Made by a program: the position numbers and the translations under genes. Below are positions 1 to 12,838 of a DNA stretch of 48,465 nt, in pieces; the stretch's first letter is position 1; every line of letters starts with the position of its first letter. The notes under the pieces were generated by a model, which was not told the DNA's origin, did no database searches, and saw only the letters and a list, made by a program, of their open reading frames with translations. This stretch comes from Maritimibacter sp. REDSEA-S28_B5 (GTDB lineage: Bacteria; Pseudomonadota; Alphaproteobacteria; Rhodobacterales; Rhodobacteraceae), in contig LUOO01000114.1 of assembly GCA_001626765.1 (NCBI GenBank), positions 1-48,465 of the forward strand, in the 5' to 3' direction.

Positions 1-734
1 TCGAACATCGCCCTGCCCCAAAAGGCCCAGAGGGTTGGGTAGACCATGTTGGCGAACTCGAACACAAAGAGCACCGCCAGCGGCAGCGCCACGCCGGGCA
101 GCCGCCCGATCTTGGCGATGGTGGCAAAGGGGTTCGCGTCGCGCAGGGTGAAGGCGCGGCGTTTCTCGGGCGGCAGGCTCTCGGGCAGGACGAAGAGGCC
201 GAAGATCACGTTGGCCCCGGCGAGGGCGGCGGCTACCCAGAACGGCGCGGTCACCGAGATACCGGCGAGCAAGCCGCCGATCGCCGGCCCCAGCACGAAA
301 CCCACGCCAAAGGTCGCGCCGATCAGTCCGAAATTAGCCGCGCGCTCCTCGGGTCGGGACACATCGGCGAGATAGGCGGTGGCGGTGATATGCGTGGCCC
401 CGGCGATCCCGGCGATGAGCCGCCCGACGAGCAGCAGCCAGAACACGCCCGCCAGCGCCATCAACACGTAATCGAGCGCGAGCGCGGCCAGCGCAAAGAG
501 CAGCACGGGCTTTCGGCCAAAGGCATCCGACAGCCCTCCCACGATGGGCGAGAAGAGGAACTGCATCGCGGCGTACGAGGCCATGAGCACCCCGCCCCAG
601 ACCGCACCATTGGCCGCGCCTCCTGCCCCGACCCGATCCATCAGGTCGGGCATGAGCGGAAAGATCAGGCCGACGCCGATCGCGTCGATCAGGATGGTGG
701 CCAGGATGAACCAGACGGCAGGCGGGTTTTTCAT
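1..734 (-). CDS. TetA/TCR-family MFS drug:H+ antiporter, partial
   Basis: Major facilitator superfamily transporter of the 12-TM Tet-like group, likely a proton-driven exporter in the inner membrane. About 244 N-terminal residues are present; the gene runs off the left window edge, so the C-terminal half is missing. The frame begins MKNPPAVWFILATILIDAIG, continues with alternating hydrophobic helices, and carries the MFS motif A between TM2 and TM3 (GGLSDAFGRKP, residues about 66-76) and a motif-C-like GFVLGPAIGG in TM5, typical of TetA-like antiporters. The start is the ATG at 732-734; the Shine-Dalgarno is weak. It diverges from the DUF1194 gene across about 145 bases. The substrate cannot be read from sequence: tetracycline resistance should not be assumed, since many chromosomal homologues have other or unknown substrates. 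Confidence 0.85.
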   Translation of the reverse strand, partial: MKNPPAVWFILATILIDAIGVGLIFPLMPDLMDRVGAGGAANGAVWGGVLMASYAAMQFLFSPIVGGLSDAFGRKPVLLFALAALALDYVLMALAGVFWLLLVGRLIAGIAGATHITATAYLADVSRPEERAANFGLIGATFGVGFVLGPAIGGLLAGISVTAPFWVAAALAGANVIFGLFVLPESLPPEKRRAFTLRDANPFATIAKIGRLPGVALPLAVLFVFEFANMVYPTLWAFWGRAMF

Positions 735-878
735 CGGGAGTCTCTGAACAATGGCCATTCCATGACCGCAAGCGTCCGGCAAGGCAACGAAAACCGGACC
801 GCGACCGCGCGTCATTTCCGGCTTTGGGGAAAGCCTGTCCGCCATGCTAGGGTCGGGGCACGTGAAAGGAGCCCGCCC

Positions 879-1580
879 GTGCCGAACCGCGTGCCGAACC
901 GCCCCTCGACCCTGCTCGCGGCGTCCCTGACGGCGGTCGGCCTGGCCGCCCCTGCCCCCGCCTGCTCGCTCGCGCTGCTGCTGGCGCTCGACGTCTCAGC
1001 CTCGATCGACCCGCGCGAATACGCGCTCCAGCAGGAGGGGCTTGCCTGGGCGCTCACCGACCCGCAGGTGGTCGGTGCCATCGTCGGGGCGGGCGGCATC
1101 TGGATTGCTGCCTACGAATGGTCCGGCGCGCGCCACCAGTATGAACAGATCCCCTGGACATGGGTGGACAGCGCGGAAACCGTCGCCGCCGCCGCAGGCG
1201 AGCTGCGCACCATGCGCCGCCGCGCCGACGACTTCCCGACATCGCTGGGCTACGCGCTTGGATACGGTCTCATCACGCTGGCCAGCGCCCCCGAGACCTG
1301 CGACCGCGCCGTCATCGACATCTCGTCCGACGGCGACAACAACGACGGCTTCCCGCCCAAAAGCGCCTATGCCGCCCACGACCTGACCGGCATCACGGTC
1401 AACGCCCTCGTGATCGAAGGCACCGAGGACGACCTGCCGCGCTACTACCGCGAACAGGTGATCCGGGGCGACGGCGCTTTCGTCGAGGTTGCCGGGAGCT
1501 ACGAGGATTATGGCGAAGCGATGCGCCGCAAGCTCCTGCGCGAAATCCGGGCGATGGCCTTTGCCGCCGCCGAACCCTGA
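879..1580 (+). CDS. Secreted DUF1194 (VWA-like) protein
   Basis: Predicted exported protein of 233 residues with a DUF1194 / von Willebrand factor A-like fold. The start chosen is GTG 879, because AAAGGA lies 8 bases upstream and the protein then begins with a short basic stretch, a hydrophobic core and an Ala-rich cleavage region (about residues 1-30), a normal Sec signal peptide. Immediately after comes LLALDVSASID, whose D-x-S-x-S matches the MIDAS metal-binding loop; a second conserved acidic loop, DISSDGDNN, follows near residue 145. These match the DUF1194 family common in Rhodobacterales, whose function is unknown. It stands alone, divergent from the MFS gene and convergent with the atp operon. 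Role beyond metal-dependent adhesion or binding is not inferable. Confidence 0.82.
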   Translation: MPNRVPNRPSTLLAASLTAVGLAAPAPACSLALLLALDVSASIDPREYALQQEGLAWALTDPQVVGAIVGAGGIWIAAYEWSGARHQYEQIPWTWVDSAETVAAAAGELRTMRRRADDFPTSLGYALGYGLITLASAPETCDRAVIDISSDGDNNDGFPPKSAYAAHDLTGITVNALVIEGTEDDLPRYYREQVIRGDGAFVEVAGSYEDYGEAMRRKLLREIRAMAFAAAEP

Positions 1581-1631
1581 TGCCCTGAACACCACCTGTC
1601 ACGAGGAAGCGCATCTCGCTTGCCACAACGA

Positions 1632-1662
1632 AAAACCCCGCGCGTCGCCGCACGGGGTTTCC
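1632..1662 (-). terminator. Rho-independent terminator of atpHAGDC
   Basis: Read on the minus strand, a 12-pair stem (AAACCCCGTGCG pairing with CGCGCGGGGTTT, one G-T pair) closes on a GCGA tetraloop and ends in a T-run. It begins about 20 bases after the atpC stop. On the plus strand no T-run follows, so it serves the atp operon and not the DUF1194 gene. Confidence 0.85.
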
Positions 1663-1682
1663 CAATTCCATAAGCGTATCGC

Positions 1683-2093
1683 TTACTGGCGCGCCTGAAG
1701 GCCCAGTTCGCTGGCCACGAGCGCGATGTCACCCACCTGTTTGGTGAGTTGGTCGAGCATCTCGGGCGTCGCGTTATCGCGGGCAGCGACGGCAGAGGCG
1801 ACGAACTCGTCGATCACCTCTTGCGTCACTTCGCCGGCGGGCAGCGCGCGCTCGGCCAGAACCGTGGTGCCCGCGGGGGTCACTTCGGCAAAGCCGCCGG
1901 TCACGACGAACTTGGCGTCGGTGCCTGCGCCCTGCACCGTCACGATGCCCGGACGCAGCGTCGCGATCACCGGGGCGTGGTTCGCCATGGCGGTGAAATC
2001 GCCGTCCGAGCCAGGGATCTGCACCGCCGTCGCTTCGACCGAGGCCAGACGGCGCTCGGGCGACACGAGGTCGAATTGCATCTTGTCAGCCAT
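1683..2093 (-). CDS. atpC: ATP synthase F1 epsilon subunit
   Basis: Epsilon subunit of F1Fo ATP synthase, part of the central stalk, coupling rotation to Fo and able to inhibit ATP hydrolysis. The 136-residue protein begins MADKMQFDLVSPERRLAS and contains the N-terminal beta-sandwich signature (VQIPGSDGDFTAMANHAPVI, residues about 25-44), followed by a short helical C-terminal part. Length is normal for alphaproteobacteria. It is last in atpHAGDC, 65 bases after atpD, a larger gap than elsewhere in the operon, with a possible RNA hairpin in the gap. A strong terminator follows. Confidence 0.95.
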   Translation of the reverse strand: MADKMQFDLVSPERRLASVEATAVQIPGSDGDFTAMANHAPVIATLRPGIVTVQGAGTDAKFVVTGGFAEVTPAGTTVLAERALPAGEVTQEVIDEFVASAVAARDNATPEMLDQLTKQVGDIALVASELGLQARQ

Positions 2094-2112
2094 GTGGTGT
2101 CTCCTGAATGGA

Positions 2113-2151
2113 GCCTCCCCCGCCCGTCACCGACCGGCGACGCGCGGAGGC
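2113..2151 (-). other. Possible intercistronic RNA hairpin between atpD and atpC
   Basis: The atpD-atpC spacer can fold with outer arms GCCTCC/GGAGGC and an inner GTC/GAC stem with bulges. Such structures in atp operons are known to tune subunit ratios; here this is only a visual fold. Confidence 0.3.
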
Positions 2152-2158
2152 AGACTGA

Positions 2159-3619
<1,461 letters not shown>

Positions 3620-3624
3620 TTATC

Positions 3625-4506
3625 CTAGAGCGCTTCCGCGCCCGAAATGATTTCGATCAGCTCGTTGGTGATGACGGCCTGACGCGAGCGGTTGAACTCG
3701 ATCGTCAGCTTGTCGATCATCTCGCCCGCGTTGCGCGTCGCGTTGTCCATCGCGGACATCCGCGCACCCTGTTCGGACGCGCCGTTCTCGAGCAGCGCCG
3801 AGAAGATCGCGGTGGCCACGCCCGACGGCAGCAGCGTGGCGAGCACACCCTCTTCCGACGGTTCGTAGTCGTAGACGAGGCTCGCGTCCGCGCTGTCGGT
3901 CGTCACGGCGTCGAACTTCGCCGGGATGATCTGCTGCGCGGTCGGCACCTGTGTCACCACGTTCTCGAAGCGGTTGAAGAAGATCGTCGCCACGTCGAAC
4001 TCACCCGCGTCGAAGCGGTTCAGAATGTCGGCGGCGATGGCCTGCGCATTGGCGTAGCCCACGGTCTTGATCTCGGAGAGATCAACGTGACCCACGAGCA
4101 GGCCGCCGTAGTCACGGCGCAGCTGCTCCCGCCCCTTCTTGCCCACGGTCAGGACCTTGACGGTCTTGCCCTCGGACTGGAGCTTCTGGATGTGCTGGCG
4201 TGCCAGACGCACGATCGTCGAGTTGAAGCCCCCGCAGAGGCCCCGCTCGGCGGTCATCACGACCAACAGGTGAACGTTGTCCGACCCGGTCCCGCGCAGA
4301 AGCACGGGAGCCGCTTCCGACCCGGCGGCGGCTTTCGCCAGACCGCCGAGGACGGCGTTGAACCGCTCGGTATAGGGACGCGAGGCCTCGGCCGCTTCCT
4401 GTGCCCGCCGCAGTTTCGCGGCAGACACCATCTGCATGGCCTTGGTGATCTTGCGCGTGGACTTCACGCTCGCGATCCGGTTTTTCAGGTCCTTAAGACT
4501 TGGCAT
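3625..4506 (-). CDS. atpG: ATP synthase F1 gamma subunit
   Basis: Rotor shaft of F1. The 293-residue protein starts [20 protein letters not shown], the conserved N-terminal helix that threads the alpha3beta3 ring, and ends with the matching C-terminal helix containing [22 protein letters not shown]. The central Rossmann-like part has GLCGGFN near residue 90. It sits 28 bases after atpA and 20 before atpD in the operon. Length and both coiled-coil helices are as expected. Confidence 0.97.
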   Translation of the reverse strand: MPSLKDLKNRIASVKSTRKITKAMQMVSAAKLRRAQEAAEASRPYTERFNAVLGGLAKAAAGSEAAPVLLRGTGSDNVHLLVVMTAERGLCGGFNSTIVRLARQHIQKLQSEGKTVKVLTVGKKGREQLRRDYGGLLVGHVDLSEIKTVGYANAQAIAADILNRFDAGEFDVATIFFNRFENVVTQVPTAQQIIPAKFDAVTTDSADASLVYDYEPSEEGVLATLLPSGVATAIFSALLENGASEQGARMSAMDNATRNAGEMIDKLTIEFNRSRQAVITNELIEIISGAEAL

Positions 4507-4534
4507 GACTGCCTCCTCCGGTAATCACCAACGA

Positions 4535-6076
<1,542 letters not shown>

Positions 6077-6078
6077 TC

Positions 6079-6639
6079 TTACCCGACCTCTTTCATGGAA
6101 TTCTGAAGTGCGTTGAGGCGCGAGCGGATCGAACTGTCGATCATCTTCGAGCCCACTTTGACGATAAGACCACCGATGAGACTTTCATCGACGGCCGCGT
6201 TGATCTTGACGTCCTTGCCGACGCTGGCTTTCAGCGCCTTGGCGAGCTTGTCGGACTGCGCCTTGGTCAGCGCCTTGGCCGAGGTGACGTCCGCCGTCAC
6301 TTCGCCCTTGTCCTCCGCGATGCGGTCGCGCAGCGCGGTGAGCAGGGCGGGCAGGACGAACAGACGACGCTTCTGCGCCATCACACCCATGACACCCGTC
6401 ATCTGCGAAGACAGTTTCATTTTCGTGGCCAGGGCCGCGAGCGCCGATGCCTGCTCTTCGCGCGTATAGACGGGCGAAGAGATCAGGGACCTGAAATCGG
6501 CACTGTCGGCGAGAGCGGCGTCCAGAGCGTCGAGATCACTTTCGACAGCCGCGAGTTTCTTTTCTTCCTTGGCCAGTTCAAAAACCGCCGAGGCATAACG
6601 CTGGGCAATCCCAGAAGTAATCGAAGCCGGTTCCGACAC
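6079..6639 (-). CDS. atpH: ATP synthase F1 delta subunit
   Basis: Delta (OSCP-type) subunit linking F1 to the peripheral stalk. The 186-residue protein starts with the GTG at 6637-6639 giving [17 protein letters not shown]; another GTG two codons upstream is possible, but the downstream one has GGAAGG six bases ahead and matches the usual SEPAS start of Rhodobacteraceae AtpH. The N-terminal helical bundle ([12 protein letters not shown]) and the C-terminal [21 protein letters not shown] segment are conserved. It is first in the operon; Fo genes are not in the window, consistent with the split F1/Fo layout of alphaproteobacteria. Confidence 0.94.
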   Translation of the reverse strand: MSEPASITSGIAQRYASAVFELAKEEKKLAAVESDLDALDAALADSADFRSLISSPVYTREEQASALAALATKMKLSSQMTGVMGVMAQKRRLFVLPALLTALRDRIAEDKGEVTADVTSAKALTKAQSDKLAKALKASVGKDVKINAAVDESLIGGLIVKVGSKMIDSSIRSRLNALQNSMKEVG

Positions 6640-7041
6640 GTCCACCCTTCCGATGCTTTAGCCCCTTGGTTGGGCTGCCTGTGGAGGCAGTCCGGGGCGG
6701 CCTTGCGATGCCGCGCTTGTGTGCGCCATCTGAAATTCAGCGGGGGTCTAGCAGGCAAATGTGACACCTGCAACTATGAACGGCAGGTTTAGCGCTCTCA
6801 CCGCGCCGGATGACGAATTGGTTAGCAAAAAATGAATGATCGTTCACCACGCGGCGTTGTGAAGGCGGTGCGAACCGGAATTTCACCCTTATGTCCGCGC
6901 ATGCGCGCGAGGGTTGGCGGGGCTCTTGCGCGGTGATTTCCCCCTGCCCGGCGAATCCCTTGCCACCCCGTAGGGTGCGCAGTTTTGCGCACCTGCACCC
7001 TGCTCCGGCCATAGCCAGCACGGTGCGAAAGATTGCGCACC
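6640..7041. other. Intergenic region atpH to methyltransferase (402 bases)
   Basis: This stretch has no convincing gene. From the atpH side it holds the atp leader with a small hairpin, the candidate promoter, an AT-richer patch around 6820-6850 with an imperfect palindrome TGAATGATCGTTCA (6833-6846), and then the REPIN-like repeat abutting the methyltransferase stop. The short frames here have no conserved features and repeat-derived composition. Confidence 0.6.
6745..6773 (-). promoter_or_regulatory. Candidate sigma-70 promoter of atpHAGDC
   Basis: On the minus strand TTGCAG (6768-6773) and TAGACC (6745-6750) are separated by 17 bases, about 105 bases upstream of the atpH start. The leader between holds a small hairpin, CTGCCT/AGGCAG at 6676-6691. 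The -10 is a poor match, so this is tentative. Confidence 0.35.
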
Positions 7042-7045
7042 CTAC
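6970..7045. repeat. REPIN-like repeat, copy 1
   Basis: Two REP-type hairpins in inverted orientation, each with GTAG at its 5' foot. The left unit is GTAG (6970-6973) followed by GGTGCGC, a loop and GCGCACC (6987-6993). The right unit, read on the minus strand, is GTAG (7042-7045) followed by GGTGCG, a loop and CGCACC. A spacer of about 28 bases separates them. A GTAG foot plus hairpin is the known recognition layout for REP-associated tyrosine transposases (RAYTs); no such gene is in the window. The right GTAG provides the TAG stop codon of the methyltransferase gene. A second copy is at 45351-45435. Confidence 0.85.
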
Positions 7046-7791
7046 CCCTGCGGCTTCGGTTCCGCCGCCCCCAACCCCTCGAGCACCGAAAGCGGCTTTT
7101 TCACCGCCGCCCCCAACCCGCCCTTGTGCTGGGCGCGCACCTGCTTGGACACCTCGACGATGATCACACCGCCGACGATGGACGGCACGCCCTTGCCGAA
7201 ACGTTCCCACATCTGCCCTGACTTGAGCCAGAACCGCCGATGCGTCGGCGGCTGGTAGAGCGCGCCCGTGTGCCGCTCGACCGCAAACCCATGCGTCTTG
7301 AGCAGTGCCTCGAGCTGCCCCGCCGTATAGGGCCGGCCGTAGCCGAAGGGCGTCTTGTCCGAGCGCGACCAGAGCCCCGCCCGGTTCGGCACGACGAAGA
7401 CCGCCTTCCCCCCTGGCCCCAGCACCCGGTAACATTCTTGAAGCAGCGCATCGGCGTTCTGCGAGGTCTCGAGCCCGTGCATCACCACGAGCTTGTCCAC
7501 GATCCCCGTGTCGATGGGCCATAGCATCTCGTCGCAGAGGACCGAGACATTTGGCAGCCCTGCGGGCCAGGGCATCACGCCCTGTGGCCCCGGCATCAGC
7601 CCGATCACCCGCCGCGCCTCCGACAGGAACGGGCGCAGGAGCGGCACGGCAAAGCCGAACCCCACGACGGTCTGCCCCTTCACACTTTCGGGCCAGAGCC
7701 GCGTAAGCTCATCCCGGATATAGCGTTGCGCCGAACGGCCCAGCGCGGAGCGATAGTAGAAATTACGAAGGTCTTGGACATCCAGATGCAT
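7042..7791 (-). CDS. Class I SAM-dependent methyltransferase (YafS-like context)
   Basis: Predicted cytoplasmic methyltransferase of 249 residues. The SAM-binding motif I region is degenerate ([14 protein letters not shown], residues about 42-55, instead of a classic G-x-G-x-G), followed by [11 protein letters not shown] (motif II region, near 103) and [16 protein letters not shown] (motif III/post, near 127), as in the Methyltransf_11/UbiE-like group. It diverges from gloB; in E. coli the methyltransferase gene yafS is also divergent from gloB, so this is a conserved pairing, but the substrate is unknown. The stop codon TAG lies inside the GTAG foot of the REPIN at 6970-7045. The tail after residue 215 is basic and Ala/Gly-rich. 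Confidence 0.8.
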   Translation of the reverse strand: MHLDVQDLRNFYYRSALGRSAQRYIRDELTRLWPESVKGQTVVGFGFAVPLLRPFLSEARRVIGLMPGPQGVMPWPAGLPNVSVLCDEMLWPIDTGIVDKLVVMHGLETSQNADALLQECYRVLGPGGKAVFVVPNRAGLWSRSDKTPFGYGRPYTAGQLEALLKTHGFAVERHTGALYQPPTHRRFWLKSGQMWERFGKGVPSIVGGVIIVEVSKQVRAQHKGGLGAAVKKPLSVLEGLGAAEPKPQG

Positions 7792-7902
7792 GGCCCCACG
7801 TTAGCGAAACCCATGCCCGTGACCAGTGCCCAATTCATGCGCTCGATCCACGGCGCAATCCCCCCTTGAGCCGCGCAGATCTGGCCCCCATATTGGTTCC
7901 AC

Positions 7903-8570
7903 ATGACCCTGACACTCGTTACGATCCCCTGCCGCTCCGACAACTACGCCTTTCTCGTCCATGATGAGGAGACGCAGGAAACCGCGCTGTTCGACGCGCC
8001 AGAGGCGGCGCCGATCCTTGCGGAACTGGACGCGCGCGGCTGGCGGCTCACGGATATCTTCATCACCCATCACCCGCCGTCGCGCCGGGGGAACTGGTGA
8101 ATTTCTCGAACCACGACGTGCAGGTGTTCGCCGCCGACGGTCACACCGTCGGGCACATCGCGTTCTACATGCCCGACGCCAACGCGGCCTTCACCGGCGA
8201 CAGCCTGATGGCGCTTGGCTGCGGGCGCCTGTTCGAGGGCACGCCCGACCAGATGTGGGACACGCTTTCCACGCTCAGGGCCCTGCCTGACGACACGCTG
8301 ATCTGCTCGGGCCACGAATACACCGCCGCCAACGCGCGCTTTGCCCTCACGGTCGAGCCGCAGAACGCCGACCTCATCGCGCGGGCCGACGACATCGCGG
8401 CGATCCGGGCGCGGGGTGAATTTACCGTGCCCTCGCTGCTTTCGCTCGAGAAGGCGACCAATCCATTCCTCCGCGCCCATCTGCCGGAGGTCAAGAAAGC
8501 CCTGGGTCAGGAAAATGACTCCGATGCCGAGGTTTTCGCCGCAATCCGCCGTGCCAAGGATAATTTCTAG
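7903..8570 (+). pseudogene. gloB: Hydroxyacylglutathione hydrolase (glyoxalase II), internally deleted and frameshifted
   Basis: Glyoxalase II hydrolyses S-D-lactoylglutathione to D-lactate and glutathione. The N-terminal frame from 7903 reads [20 protein letters not shown]... to FITHH and then runs into PPSRRGNW and a stop at 8100. The rest resumes in another frame from about 8074 ([20 protein letters not shown]) and continues normally through ADGHTVGHIAFY, FTGDSLMALGCGR, CSGHEYTAAN and the C-terminal substrate domain to 8570. Compared with family members of about 255 residues, roughly 35 codons are missing at 8068-8078, including the HxHxDH metal-binding motif of which only the first histidines remain. 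As written the enzyme would be inactive. Either a real pseudogene or a short deletion from assembly. Confidence 0.88.
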
Positions 8571-8601
8571 GCCCGGCTGCAACGATCACCCTGCCGTGAG
8601 C

Positions 8602-8619
8602 GTTTTCTGATGAGAAAAC
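8602..8619. promoter_or_regulatory. Inverted repeat upstream of clpA
   Basis: GTTTTCT and AGAAAAC form a perfect 7-base inverted repeat around GATG. Directly downstream, CTTGAAG (8621-8627) and CCGATCCT (8642-8649) are separated by 14 bases, which loosely resembles a sigma-32 heat-shock promoter. The repeat could be an operator or a weak end-of-transcript structure for gloB; neither is certain. Confidence 0.3.
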
Positions 8620-8724
8620 ACTTGAAGATTGGCCGGGAACACCGATCCTTAAACATATGAGGCCAAGGTCGGAGCGGACGGGCCTGAAACGTCCTCCCGG
8701 CCCCGGACACGAGGAGTGAACCAC

Positions 8725-11049
<2,325 letters not shown>

Positions 11050-11065
11050 TCTTCAGCCCAACAAA

Positions 11066-11098
11066 AAAAGGACCGGCCTCGCGCCGGTCCTTTTCGTT
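11066..11098 (+). terminator. Terminator after clpA
   Basis: AAAGGACCGGC pairs with GCCGGTCCTTT around a CTCGC loop and runs into TTTTCG on the plus strand, 17 bases after the clpA stop. The flanking A-run also makes it usable on the minus strand for the convergent DUF2125 gene. Confidence 0.85.
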
Positions 11099-11117
11099 TG
11101 GCGCAAGCGCCCGCTCG

Positions 11118-12143
11118 CTAAGGAATAACGAACACCGGCGCAGGACCCAGCGGGATCGGCCCCAACGACATCTGCCCGGCGTCGAAGGTCAACGACACGT
11201 CCAGCGTGTCGGGGTCACCCGAGGCCTCGGCGAGGCTCCGCGCCGCCCGCTCCGCCATCGTCGCCATCAGTCCGTTCAGGGCTCCGGTCGCCTCGGCGAT
11301 GTCGATGATCTGCTGCCAGTTCCTGGCCTTGAGCTTCACCTTTCCCTCCAGCACCCCGCGCCCATCTACGCTCAGATCGCCCGTCAGGCTCAGCTCCAGC
11401 TTGCCCCAGGACGCCGCGAAAGCGGTCAGCTCGATCTCGCGCGGCTGAGGTCGGCGGGTCTCCAGCGCCGCTCTGTCCCATGGCGCGTCAAAGGTCACGG
11501 CCGCGCGGATCTCGAGATCCTCCATCACATCGGCAACAACGCCAGATCCCTGAATTTGCCGCAGAAACGCGGCGTCCGGCCGGAATCCCTGCACGTTCAA
11601 CGCCATGTCATATTGATTCTCGTCCCCCTCGGGCGTCTCGCGCAGGAAGAGCTTCACCTCCTCCGCCTCCGTCTCCCACCCCCGGGTCGAGGTGATCTTG
11701 GCCCCGCTCGCCACCACGTTCGCGTGATCCAGGGGAAGCGACCGCTCGGGCTTGACCAGCGCCGAGGCGCGGAAGTCCTCGGTCGTGATCAGGTGATCCG
11801 CGCGCGGCGACTTGTAGGTTTGTTCCCCCGGAAAGACCGCGATCACCTGATTGGGCCGATAGACCAGCGCCAGAAGCTGCACGATCGGCGCCTCCCACCC
11901 AACCATCGTCTCAGGGTCATAGACGTTGAGCCCCGTCACCGTGGTGTCGAGCCGGTTGGGAAAGCCCGCGACATCCAGCGCGTCATATTCCGCCGTCCAG
12001 CCTTCGGCGCGACGATCCTCGAACCAGCCGGAAAAGGCGCCGCCTGCCGTGCGCGAGGCCACGACCCAGAAGCCGCCCCAGCCGACAAAGACCAGCAAGA
12101 TCACGGCGATGATCGCCTTGGGTATCCACATCGGGTTGCGCAT
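11118..12143 (-). CDS. DUF2125 membrane-anchored protein
   Basis: Protein of 341 residues of the DUF2125 family, whose function is unknown. The start is the ATG at 12141-12143 (MRNPMWIPKAIIAVI), with AGAGAGG upstream; a longer reading from 12203 would add 20 unconserved residues and overlap the ChaC gene. One N-terminal TM helix (about residues 8-28) anchors a large periplasmic part that begins with a conserved stretch, GGAFSGWFEDRRAEGW, and is rich in beta-prone segments, resembling lipid-transfer or AsmA-like beta architectures only in composition. It diverges from the cyclotransferase gene across 58 bases and converges on clpA. Confidence 0.8.
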   Translation of the reverse strand: MRNPMWIPKAIIAVILLVFVGWGGFWVVASRTAGGAFSGWFEDRRAEGWTAEYDALDVAGFPNRLDTTVTGLNVYDPETMVGWEAPIVQLLALVYRPNQVIAVFPGEQTYKSPRADHLITTEDFRASALVKPERSLPLDHANVVASGAKITSTRGWETEAEEVKLFLRETPEGDENQYDMALNVQGFRPDAAFLRQIQGSGVVADVMEDLEIRAAVTFDAPWDRAALETRRPQPREIELTAFAASWGKLELSLTGDLSVDGRGVLEGKVKLKARNWQQIIDIAEATGALNGLMATMAERAARSLAEASGDPDTLDVSLTFDAGQMSLGPIPLGPAPVFVIP

Positions 12144-12201
12144 GATGACCTCTCTGTTACGGTCCGCCTCTCTTAATCCACCCCGCGCAAAGAGGGAAAG
12201 C

Positions 12202-12765
12202 ATGAGCGGCGATCTTTGGGTTTTCGGCTACGGCTCGCTTCTGTGGAACCCCGGTTTTCCCCACGAGGAAACCGTGCTCGCCACCCTGCAAGGCTATGCG
12301 AGGTCGTTCTGCATGCGCTCGATCCACCATCGGGGCACCGAGGCGGAGCCGGGGCTCGTCCTGGCGCTCGACGCTGATGACACCGCCTCCTGTGCGGGTC
12401 TCGCCTTTCGCGTGGCCGCCGCTCACCGCGACGACACCCTCGCCTATCTGCGCGAGCGCGAACTCATCTCCTCCGCCTATCTCGAAAAATGGCTGCCCCT
12501 GACATTGGCTGACGGGCGGCAGGTCGAAACCGTCGTCTACGTCATCGACCCGGACCATGTGCAATACTGCCACCTCGACCTCACCGAACAGGCGAACATC
12601 ATCGCCCGTGCGGTCGGCGGACGCGGCCCCAACAGCGAATACCTCTACAACACCGCCGACCACCTGACACGGATCGGCATCGAGGACGCCGACCTTACCC
12701 GGCTCGCCGCCGAGGTCCGAAGGCTCACCACGGCACCGCATGGCGGCCAGAGCCGCGCAGAATGA
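12202..12765 (+). CDS. Gamma-glutamylcyclotransferase, ChaC-like
   Basis: Likely cytosolic enzyme that cleaves the gamma-glutamyl bond of glutathione to 5-oxoproline and Cys-Gly. The 187-residue protein has the family's substrate loop VFGYGSLLWNP at residues 7-17 and a conserved RE pair (R86-E87) in YLRERELISSAYLEKWLP, where E87 aligns with the catalytic glutamate of E. coli ChaC. The C-terminal half has the usual AVGGRGPNSEYL segment near 143. Start ATG 12202 has AGAGGGA upstream. It is followed by the MotA/MotB-like pair after a gap with its own promoter. ChaC2-type specificity for reduced glutathione is inferred from family only. Confidence 0.88.
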   Translation: MSGDLWVFGYGSLLWNPGFPHEETVLATLQGYARSFCMRSIHHRGTEAEPGLVLALDADDTASCAGLAFRVAAAHRDDTLAYLRERELISSAYLEKWLPLTLADGRQVETVVYVIDPDHVQYCHLDLTEQANIIARAVGGRGPNSEYLYNTADHLTRIGIEDADLTRLAAEVRRLTTAPHGGQSRAE

Positions 12766-12773
12766 GACTTGCC

Positions 12774-12802
12774 TTGTGAGCAAGGGGGTTAACCCCTATC
12801 CT
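12774..12802 (+). promoter_or_regulatory. Candidate promoter with internal palindrome upstream of the MotA-like gene
   Basis: TTGTGA (12774-12779) and TATCCT (12797-12802) are spaced by 17 bases. The spacer contains the perfect 12-base palindrome GGGGTTAACCCC at 12785-12796, so a repressor could sit between the two boxes. The ATG at 12839 is about 30 bases from the predicted transcript start. Confidence 0.45.
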
Positions 12803-12838
12803 CGCCACAACAAGAAACGTGCCAGAGGAGCCTCCGCA

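Noticed and set aside
6833..6846. TGAATGATCGTTCA as a regulator site in the atp upstream region.
   Set aside because: The palindrome is imperfect, more than 60 bases from the candidate promoter, and matches no operator I know.
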